DNA of 64,000 bases from Salifodinibacter halophilus (GTDB lineage: Bacteria; Pseudomonadota; Gammaproteobacteria; Nevskiales; Salinisphaeraceae). Under the pieces are notes generated by a model. The model did not search any database. It was not told where the DNA came from and was given only the letters and a program-made list of their open reading frames with translations. The translations under genes were made by a program, and so were the position numbers. Of this stretch, positions 56,732 through 63,045 are shown in pieces (within the stretch, counting starts at the first letter, position 1; each line of letters starts with the position of its first letter). Where the stretch lies: assembly GCA_012999515.1 (NCBI GenBank), contig JABEEB010000001.1:310001-374000 (forward strand), written 5' to 3'.

Positions 56732-56733
56732 GC

Positions 56734-57978
56734 TCATACGAGTGCGAGGTTTTGTTGAACGCCTTCCCCGATTGTTGGTAATTCTTCAGCGTGGCCGGAA
56801 AGCTGCGCTAAAACACGCGCCCCCAACTGTTCGGCGAACATTGGGGGGACCGCGTTGCCCACTTGTTTGTATTGCTCTGCAAGACTCCCGTAAAAGCGGT
56901 AGTGGTCAGGAAAAGCCTGCAGGCGTGCTGCTTCACGAACACTAAGAACGCGGTCTTGGTCCGGATGAATGTAGCTTCCCCAGTGGGGATCGCATTTAGT
57001 TAGGATCGTACTTGCTATACCGTCAGGGTGAAGGCGTCCATACCTCTTTGTATGATCCGATCTCCTGGCCCTCTTCATGCCCTTTGGAAGCAGGTCAAAT
57101 GGTATGTCGCGCCAAGAGCCACCGGGGGGTATGTGTTCGAGCCTTGCGGTGTTGGAAGGGCCTAAACCTGCGCATATATGGTTGGTTAGTTCATTACTGT
57201 CCCGACGCATTTGAGTCTGATACTCGGAGGTTGGTTGCTGCGTGTAGGGTTGGATCAACTCTCCTCCACCATTGTCGATAGGCGGGAGATCGCCAATGGC
57301 CTCATCTATCGTTGTGTGGTTCGAATAGTTTGCAACCTGTCTCACGTAATCAAGATCGAGAGTAAGCTGATTGCCGGCAAACTTGGTGCCGAAGTTTGGC
57401 CGTCCTGAAGCAAAGTGGGTTGGGACAGGGAACAGTGATTCTGGCTGAATGGGTTGGGTGGTTGCTATGAAAACAGTACGCCAACGCATCTGTGGAATGC
57501 CATAGTGCGGCATAAATACGATGCGAACGCCAACTGTGTACCCAAGTTCCTCAAGTGCAAGGAAAATGTCTCTTATGGTTTTGCCTTTTTCAAAGGATAC
57601 CATCCCTGGCACATTTTCGATTACGGCTACCTTGGGGCGAAACTCCTTCACAAACTTTAGATATTCAAGGAACAAATGGTTTCGCTCATCTTCAACTGAA
57701 CGAATCGGAGCATTGATAGAGAAGCCCTGACAGGGCGGGCCGCCCGCTAGGAAGTCGAGTTCGCCTTTTTCCAGAGCCAATCCTCGCCTGATTCTTGCTG
57801 GGTCAATTTCACGAACGTCTTGGACTGAAATTTCAGTGGATGGATGATTGCCTTTGAGAGTTTGCGCAAAGGCTTCTTCGACCTCATTGGCAAAAACGAC
57901 ATCATAGCCTGCACTGATTAGCCCAGCAGATAGACCGCCAGTTCCGGCAAAAAGGTCAATAGCAGTGGGTCTTCTCAT
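56734..57978 (-). CDS. DNA (cytosine-5)-methyltransferase
   Basis: A 414-residue methyltransferase with motif I AIDLFAGTGGLSAG, motif IV GGPPCQGFS (catalytic cysteine), motif VI ENVPGM, motif VIII QMRWRT and motif X near the end (YKQVGNAVPPMFAEQLG). The variable target-recognition region lies between about 220 and 330. It is convergent with the restriction endonuclease gene and is the obvious protecting partner. Its start overlaps the small upstream gene by 23 bp, so its translation may be coupled to that gene. Confidence 0.93.
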   Translation of the reverse strand: MRRPTAIDLFAGTGGLSAGLISAGYDVVFANEVEEAFAQTLKGNHPSTEISVQDVREIDPARIRRGLALEKGELDFLAGGPPCQGFSINAPIRSVEDERNHLFLEYLKFVKEFRPKVAVIENVPGMVSFEKGKTIRDIFLALEELGYTVGVRIVFMPHYGIPQMRWRTVFIATTQPIQPESLFPVPTHFASGRPNFGTKFAGNQLTLDLDYVRQVANYSNHTTIDEAIGDLPPIDNGGGELIQPYTQQPTSEYQTQMRRDSNELTNHICAGLGPSNTARLEHIPPGGSWRDIPFDLLPKGMKRARRSDHTKRYGRLHPDGIASTILTKCDPHWGSYIHPDQDRVLSVREAARLQAFPDHYRFYGSLAEQYKQVGNAVPPMFAEQLGARVLAQLSGHAEELPTIGEGVQQNLALV

Positions 57979-58195
57979 TTTCCGTCAGCCTAACTTCAAA
58001 TGAATTACAACCGGCTTCTTTGGCTGCCCGTGTTAGCGCGTCCAAGGTTTTGAATACTCGCGTGTGGCCTCTCTGCGAGACTAGTCGCGAGGAGTGTTGA
58101 TTCAGCGATGCTTCCAGTATGAATCCGTTGAGCTGCTCTATCGCGACCACGTGGGCTCCGGCGGCAACAAGATCTGTGAGTGTCTTAGTGTCCAT
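57956..58195 (-). CDS. Small ParC-like plasmid partition-associated or regulatory protein
   Basis: A 79-residue protein. The pattern TLTDLVAAGAH, then a central strand region, SQRGHTRVFKTLDALTRAAKEAGCNSFEVRL resembles small proteins annotated on plasmids as the ParC partition-associated family. It precedes the methyltransferase gene and overlaps its start by 23 bp. It could therefore also be a controller for the modification gene, but no helix-turn-helix is evident. The assignment is by eye. Confidence 0.55.
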   Translation of the reverse strand: MDTKTLTDLVAAGAHVVAIEQLNGFILEASLNQHSSRLVSQRGHTRVFKTLDALTRAAKEAGCNSFEVRLTENEKTHCY

Positions 58196-58275
58196 AAGAC
58201 TCTATCAGAAGTCAAATAATGACAAACAAAAATGCAAAAATGATTGTCGATGTTTGCTGCTTCGAACTATAGCAA

Positions 58276-58324
58276 GGTAAGAGCGCTCTCGATAGCGGCT
58301 GGGGGGGTCCAGAGCGCTGTTACC
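58276..58324. repeat. 14-bp inverted repeat downstream of the replication gene
   Basis: GGTAAGAGCGCTCT and AGAGCGCTGTTACC are inverted copies matching at 13 of 14 positions. The 21-base loop contains a run of seven G. It lies between the rep stop and the ParC-like gene. It may be a terminator, an origin component or a regulatory site; it is not an integron attC by its ends. Confidence 0.6.
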
Positions 58325-58355
58325 TGATGTATAACTCTCTGTCACCATAGTTGCA

Positions 58356-59351
58356 TTAATCAACTAACTGAGCCCAGTAGCGTTTGACGGTTCTTAGTGA
58401 TAGTCCAGATTTTTCCGCAACCCTTTTTTGAGTAGGGTTATCTGCTGACTCTTTGACACTGTCAATTGCTGCTTGGAGCTTAGACCCGCTCTCCTCGCGC
58501 CTCTTGCTGTTCGTGTGGTGAGCTCCGATTGCTTGGCGTTCTGTGCCGCTGAACTGTTTCTGCTCGGGCGTAAGAATGCCCAAACGATATGGGCGCGAGG
58601 GATCGTAGCTGTTCCAGCTCCACTTGCTTATAGACTTCGTTATTGCGCGGACTTCCTTTTCTCCTAGCGGATCAGAAAATAGTTGGTTCGCACGGTACGC
58701 AAATTGAAAAACCGCATCCTCAAAACCATCTCTTTGCCCTCTCTCCTTATAGCCTCCAACAATACTGTAAGCGAAGTGTCTTGAGCTTCTGAAGAGAGCC
58801 GAATTTCGCCCCAAGGCACTTTCGGAAGTGGTGGGAGTGCGAGCCTTGGTCAGCTCGTCGGGTATCCAGTCCAGCAGCTCCAGAAGCTCCCATTTTTTAT
58901 CGTGAATAGGGATTCCGTTGAACTGGGGAGAGAGAGGGTTCTTGGTAATAAAATGTTGGTAGCCAATGTCTGCCCCCAACAAGCCAGTTAGGCCTCTCTT
59001 AACTGAGTGAAGGAGTTTTCTTGGAGGTAGTCGCCCGTTTTTTCCTGTGTTGACAGGAGTCTGAAGCTCATACAGTAGATGTCCCCTGGGGCCTTTTTCA
59101 CCAGGCCGTATGGAGCTGTTAAGAGTTATGATATTCGGCTGAGGTGCAATTGCTGTATCCAGTGCGCCTAAGGCGTCGCCGTCGATGTCCAAGCAAATAT
59201 ATCGAGTTATTCCAGGAGGATTGAACTGGACGTATTTTTTTTCGGACACATGCTTTTTGGGCAGGATCTCTAAACCGTACTGCAAGTCATCAGAGCAATA
59301 CGGCTTGTGGGGTAGGTTGCTGAAAAAATTAGATAAAATAGTGCATTCCAT
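58356..59351 (-). CDS. Plasmid-type replication initiation protein (Replicase/PriCT family)
   Basis: A 331-residue protein. The N-terminal replicase domain contains ITRYICLDIDGDALGALD, HLLYELQTPV and GADIGYQHFITKNP, as in Rep proteins of ColE2-like plasmids. A middle region (GYKERGQRDGFEDAVFQFAYRAN, EVRAITKSISKWSW) fits a primase C-terminal 1 domain. The end has a helix-turn-helix (KRVAEKSGLSLRTVKRYW). The ATG at 59351 has AAGGAG upstream. It faces away from the relaxase-like gene across a hairpin-rich gap that may contain the origin. Confidence 0.78.
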   Translation of the reverse strand: MECTILSNFFSNLPHKPYCSDDLQYGLEILPKKHVSEKKYVQFNPPGITRYICLDIDGDALGALDTAIAPQPNIITLNSSIRPGEKGPRGHLLYELQTPVNTGKNGRLPPRKLLHSVKRGLTGLLGADIGYQHFITKNPLSPQFNGIPIHDKKWELLELLDWIPDELTKARTPTTSESALGRNSALFRSSRHFAYSIVGGYKERGQRDGFEDAVFQFAYRANQLFSDPLGEKEVRAITKSISKWSWNSYDPSRPYRLGILTPEQKQFSGTERQAIGAHHTNSKRREESGSKLQAAIDSVKESADNPTQKRVAEKSGLSLRTVKRYWAQLVD

Positions 59352-59440
59352 AGCTTTTCTCCTTATTGTTTTTCGAAATTGACTACAAGTAGCCAATATA
59401 TACCAGCTATCATATTTTGCGGGCTTGTCAATACAGGGGG

Positions 59441-59460
59441 GTTGGGGGATTTCCCCCAAC
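59441..59460. repeat. Perfect 9-bp inverted repeat in the rep/relaxase gap
   Basis: GTTGGGGGA-TT-TCCCCCAAC. It lies 90 bases upstream of the rep start, next to a second hairpin. This is a candidate element of a replication origin or oriT. Confidence 0.65.
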
Positions 59461-59464
59461 AAGA

Positions 59465-59488
59465 AGCAAACTCCGAAGGGGGTTTGCT
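59465..59488. repeat. Second hairpin in the rep/relaxase gap
   Basis: AGCAAAC and GTTTGCT are perfect 7-bp arms, extended by a TCC/GGG inner stem with a GAAG loop. It starts four bases after the first hairpin. Confidence 0.6.
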
Positions 59489-59569
59489 ATCTTGAAAAAC
59501 CTCAACAAGCTGATTTGACAAAACTTTGTGGCGTGGTAAAACGATAAATAGGAAACAAAAAATGATGTT

Positions 59570-60484
59570 ATGCAAGGAGTTAAGAATTGGACCGTAGTCG
59601 CTAAGACACTGAAAACTGAAAGCGAGACTGTTAACTATGCGCAGTATCTTTCAGACTCGAACCACCCGAACCATAAGAAGACGGAGATCATTCCTCTTCA
59701 TGGCAACGCGACAAGGCTCGCTTATGAAGCGTGCGAAAGAGCTCAGAAGCTAGATGCCCTCAACCGGAGCAAAAAGGGAGGTCGACCTCCGGCTCAGCAG
59801 GTGAGTTTCAATCTGGTTCTGCCCTCTCCACTCGACATAAGGCCCACCAAGCAACAATGGAAATCGGTAGCCAAAACCGTTTTGAAGACCCTGGCAGAAC
59901 GGTTTGACTTGCCTTATCAGGCTCTCTTGGCCAATTGTTTCGTAAACGCACACAATCAAGAAAACAGTCATCTCAACCTAGTTTTCGCAAACGTTTGGAA
60001 GGGGCAAGACGGCAGTCTAGAGACTGTCAGGTCTCTGAAGCAGCGGCAATTTCTCTCACACCTGAAAATTGCTTTTACTGAAGCTGCAAACATTGAATTT
60101 GGTATTGATAATCGACGCTACGAGCCAGAAAGAACGGATTTAGGGGCTCGACAGGATCGCCGGAGATCTCTCGAAGAGAAGAACCAGGAAAGGGAAGTAT
60201 TACCGATTGATCTATATCTTAGTGAGAGATTAGAGCCGAATACCCTCAACCGCCTGAGAAAATTGGCATTCGCTACCGATACGGGGGATCAGAGGCAAAT
60301 AAACCGCCAGAGAAACCGGATCGAGAGAAGCTATAAAGACGACCCGGACCTTCAAAGAAAGGTATCCGAGTTGCTTGATGACCCCGAAAAGATTCGGGGT
60401 TTACTGGAGCTGGCACCGCATGTTCAGGATGCCGGAAGAAAACCCGGCGGTTCAGGTCCCAAGTATCGGAGGGGGCCTTCATGA
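59570..60484 (+). CDS. Relaxase-like mobilization protein
   Basis: A 304-residue basic protein. Residues about 120-135 read VNAHNQENSHLNLVFANV, a form of the histidine-rich motif of conjugative relaxases (H-x-E/D-x-x-x-H-x-N), and YAQYL and VVAKTL occur near the N-terminus. The C-terminal third is charged and probably helical (RQINRQRNRIERSYKDDPDLQRKV). One of the three metal histidines is replaced by asparagine, so activity is uncertain. The gene has a good ribosome site (AAGGAG) and overlaps the next gene by 4 bp. Mobilization in trans is a plausible role. Confidence 0.6.
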   Translation: MQGVKNWTVVAKTLKTESETVNYAQYLSDSNHPNHKKTEIIPLHGNATRLAYEACERAQKLDALNRSKKGGRPPAQQVSFNLVLPSPLDIRPTKQQWKSVAKTVLKTLAERFDLPYQALLANCFVNAHNQENSHLNLVFANVWKGQDGSLETVRSLKQRQFLSHLKIAFTEAANIEFGIDNRRYEPERTDLGARQDRRRSLEEKNQEREVLPIDLYLSERLEPNTLNRLRKLAFATDTGDQRQINRQRNRIERSYKDDPDLQRKVSELLDDPEKIRGLLELAPHVQDAGRKPGGSGPKYRRGPS

Positions 60485-60900
60485 TTGATTCAATTTTGGA
60501 CAAGTTGGAGATCTCACTTTCGGAGTTGAAAGACTGGTTGAGCGAGCTGCTTGGCGATCTTTCTCCAACTATTAAAGACAAAGTGATTGACTATTTACTT
60601 CGAAACCCAAAGTATCTTTTGCCGTTTTTGAGGGGCGATGTCTCTTTGGAGGAAGTATTCAGCGCGGAATTGGATCCTCTACCTGATACAGAGATTGAAT
60701 ACCGTATGCCGGACTCGATGCTTCGACAATGGGCTGATGACGACGACCTGGCATCCCTGGTCGTCTTCGGGGGATTGACACTATTCCTGGCTGTAGAGTT
60801 CATCGAGCGGCGCAAACTTAAGCGTAAGCAAAGCGATGGTGAAGGCGTTCGTACACACCGTCGCCAGAGACCGAAAAATTTTCGATCTCTCGACCCTTAA
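60481..60900 (+). CDS. Small element-encoded protein with one membrane segment
   Basis: A 139-residue acidic protein with helical, leucine-rich N-terminal repeats (ILDKLEISLSELKDWLSELLGDL), one membrane segment (LASLVVFGGLTLFLAVEFI) and a basic tail (RRKLKRKQ). I recognise no family. Its ATG overlaps the relaxase-like stop (ATGA), so it may act with that protein. Confidence 0.6.
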   Translation: MIDSILDKLEISLSELKDWLSELLGDLSPTIKDKVIDYLLRNPKYLLPFLRGDVSLEEVFSAELDPLPDTEIEYRMPDSMLRQWADDDDLASLVVFGGLTLFLAVEFIERRKLKRKQSDGEGVRTHRRQRPKNFRSLDP

Positions 60901-60955
60901 AAAAACGTTCTTTCTCTGCGAGGCGGTGATTGTTCACCGCCCAATGGAGCTAATC

Positions 60956-62812
60956 TCAATCGGATTGATACTCTATTGCGTTCACTATTCGTGCAAGATC
61001 GCTTATGTCTCGGGTGGCGCCTCGTCCGTACACGCCAACCGTGATGTTTTCCGGGGCGTGGCCTACGAGAAACTGTATCAGGTGAATGGGGGCTGCCCCT
61101 TGTTGTTCGAGAGCTTTACTGACGAATGTATGTCGAAGAGAGTGGAAAGTTAGTTTCCGTTTCTCATCATTTTTTATGCCTTTTAATCCTTTCCAACCGC
61201 GATGGCCTCTGTGGGACTCGTTAAACCATCTGCTGGCGTTTTTAGAAAATTTACCGCCCGTGTAGGTGCAGTGCACAAAAAGCTGCTGGTCTTCACTATG
61301 CGTTCGTTTACGTGCTCTCCAGAATTCTAGGAATCCCGCTTGAATTAACTCATCATGTATCGGGATGATTCGTAAGGCGCTGGGGGTCTTGTAGGACTGC
61401 CTTGGATAGGTCTGTGTTAGGTCGAAGCAGGGGATGCCATTGATCTCGCGAATATTCCCAATATGCAGGGAGCAGATCTCATCTAGACGCATGCCGCTGT
61501 ACGCGCCGATCTGGACTATCCATTTTTGATAGTCTTTTTTCAGTTCTTTCAGGTCTTCATTGGACGGCAAGAGGGCGAGCACCTCGTTGTCAGTGAAGCG
61601 CGATTGTCGCGCAGTTTGGCTCGCGTCTTTTTTGGTGCTCGGAAGCCAGCCCTTAAAGAAGTTCTCACTTGTGTAGCCGCGTGTAGAGGCGAATGAGAAG
61701 AGTGTCGATATCTTCGTGATGTAATTCCGGATTGTCCTCTCACTAAGGAGATCAACGCCTTTCGAAACCTGTAAACGGTCAAAGAGCTCTCTCTGGCTTA
61801 GGTTCCTGAAATTAGGGTCTTTGTTGAGGTTTTTCGGCATTTTTCGCAGGAATTTTTCGAACTCCCGAGCGTGCCGATGGGTGAAGGTTTCCATGATGAA
61901 ATCCTCTCCCAAAAATGCGACGAGACGATCGAAGATAGCCCGGTAATTCTTGATCGAACCATCACTGAGCCGGCTTTCGTTAGCATCGAAGAAGTCTTCG
62001 ATCAGCTGTCGGGGGGAGGTCTGTTCGACACCGCCCTGATTTTCGGTGTCCTGGCCTTGTGTGGGTGCAACGAAGTCCTCTACCTCCGCGAGCTTCGGTT
62101 CTGGAGGCGTAGGGTAGGTGCCGCTTGATTTGAAGCCGGATGCTTCCATGAATTGCACCAAGCGGTCGTTGACCTTTTTCATTTGCTCCTGTGTATCGAT
62201 AGCTCTGTACGCGGCAATTGCCCCCGCATACTCCTCCAGGAGGGCCTCAGGAAACTCGCTGTATTTTCCACTGGCTAGAATGCGTTTAGTTTCCTCATCC
62301 TCGTCAACCTCAAATCGTCTTAGCTGACGAGAGAAGTCCGAGATCTGCTTGACTGCCTCTCGGATGCTTTGTGCCACTTGTTGAGCGACGACCGCGTAGT
62401 CGTACTCTGACGTCGCTCCAAGGTCATAGTTTTGCGCTGCTCTTTTGACGATCTCAGGAGACGGCTCATCGACAGATGCATAGCCCTTGTCTACTGCCGT
62501 ATCCAGGATAGATAGATCGTATTCAGGATGGCGCATGAGGCATAGTTTGAAGCCGTTCAGATACTTCTCGTAGTGGTCCTTTAAGAATTTACGAACGTTC
62601 TGGGCGTGCATATGCTCGAGGTCTTTGCTCTCAAAAAAATTCGTGAATATACGAGCTAGATTCCAAGCAAGGTACCTTGCGGTGCGCAAGTCCCCAGTCC
62701 TTAGACTCTTTAAAAACTCCCTCGAGTGTAGTCGATCACCCAAGACCTTGGGGTAGGCGATTCTGAAATAAAACGTGTTGTTGATTCTTCGGAGATATGA
62801 GGGCTGGGACAT
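60956..62812 (-). CDS. Tyrosine recombinase (integrase) of the element
   Basis: A 618-residue integrase, longer than typical phage integrases. It has an N-terminal DUF6538-like part (SYLRRINNTFYFRIAYP, then LKSLRTGDLRTARYLAW), a long helical linker, a core-binding domain and a C-terminal catalytic domain. Catalytic residues are visible: Arg in GMRLDEICSL, His-x-x-Arg in HSLRHTF, His in VGHAPENIT and the tyrosine in VGVYGRG. The ATG at 62812 has GAGG upstream; the frame runs to 62860. The gene sits next to the right junction with its start facing it, as in most integrative elements. Confidence 0.92.
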   Translation of the reverse strand: MSQPSYLRRINNTFYFRIAYPKVLGDRLHSREFLKSLRTGDLRTARYLAWNLARIFTNFFESKDLEHMHAQNVRKFLKDHYEKYLNGFKLCLMRHPEYDLSILDTAVDKGYASVDEPSPEIVKRAAQNYDLGATSEYDYAVVAQQVAQSIREAVKQISDFSRQLRRFEVDEDEETKRILASGKYSEFPEALLEEYAGAIAAYRAIDTQEQMKKVNDRLVQFMEASGFKSSGTYPTPPEPKLAEVEDFVAPTQGQDTENQGGVEQTSPRQLIEDFFDANESRLSDGSIKNYRAIFDRLVAFLGEDFIMETFTHRHAREFEKFLRKMPKNLNKDPNFRNLSQRELFDRLQVSKGVDLLSERTIRNYITKISTLFSFASTRGYTSENFFKGWLPSTKKDASQTARQSRFTDNEVLALLPSNEDLKELKKDYQKWIVQIGAYSGMRLDEICSLHIGNIREINGIPCFDLTQTYPRQSYKTPSALRIIPIHDELIQAGFLEFWRARKRTHSEDQQLFVHCTYTGGKFSKNASRWFNESHRGHRGWKGLKGIKNDEKRKLTFHSLRHTFVSKALEQQGAAPIHLIQFLVGHAPENITVGVYGRGATRDISDLARIVNAIEYQSD

Positions 62813-62899
62813 GGCAGTACCTCGCTGTGTAAGGCAATGTGAATCAGCGAGGCAAGCCATTTAAGAAAATGCTTTAAGATCAGTTATCTACGTTATGTT

Positions 62900-62923
62900 T
62901 GGTGGAGACGGCGGGATTCGAAC
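62900..62923. other. Right attachment junction (att) of the mobile element
   Basis: TGGTGGAGACGGCGGGA, from the element, looks like the complement of a tRNA or tmRNA 3' end with CCA. It is followed by TTCGAAC, which continues the phosphatase gene in frame. Confidence 0.8.
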
Positions 62924-62997
62924 ACGTTTTCTCGATGATTGATGCCGGCACCGATACGATGATGGAGCGTATCCGCGCCGACCTAGCGCCGCGCTGA
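62911..62997 (+). pseudogene. Displaced 3' end of the phosphatase gene
   Basis: Read in frame from GCG-GGA, this gives AGFEHVFSMIDAGTDTMMER and then IRADLAPR with a TGA at 62,995-62,997. This is the expected end of a low-molecular-weight phosphatase (normal members end with a G-F-E-x-V helix after DPY). It has no start of its own and shows that the element was inserted within the gene without loss of target sequence. Confidence 0.9.
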
Positions 62998-63006
62998 GTG
63001 CGCGGC

Positions 63007-63038
63007 CCGGCGCGGTCGAGGATCATCGACCGCGCCGG
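63007..63038. terminator. Bidirectional hairpin between the phosphatase and the rne-like gene
   Basis: CCGGCGCGGTCGA-GGATCA-TCGACCGCGCCGG is a perfect 13-bp stem. It lies 10 bases after the original phosphatase stop and 8 bases after the convergent gene's stop, so it would serve both. No T-run follows. Confidence 0.65.
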
Positions 63039-63045
63039 TAGCCGG

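Larger units (their letters stand above)
55569..62916. mobile_element. Integrated ~7.3-kb plasmid-like mobile element with a restriction-modification system
   Basis: The element interrupts the phosphatase gene. It is bounded by GCGGGA at both ends and encodes a tyrosine recombinase reading inward from the right end. It also has a plasmid-type replication protein, a relaxase-like protein, a small membrane protein, a ParC-like small protein and a NotI-like restriction enzyme with a cytosine methyltransferase. Base composition is visibly poorer in G+C than the flanks. Joining the element ends gives TGGTGGAGACGGCGGGA+GTTGAAC, which matches the tmRNA gene 3' end of E. coli at 22 of 24 positions. 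It looks like an integrative, possibly mobilizable plasmid. Confidence 0.85.

Noticed and set aside
58276-58324. Integron attC site
   Set aside because: The conserved GTTRRRY and RYYYAAC ends are missing, and there is no integron integrase.
60836-61153. Small plus-strand frame at the end of the membrane-protein gene
   Set aside because: It overlaps the convergent integrase gene extensively and shows no family features.
62900-62923. A tRNA or tmRNA gene at the right junction
   Set aside because: Only the last 24 bases of such a gene are present. No acceptor partner, D-arm or anticodon arm precedes it. It is an attachment site remnant.
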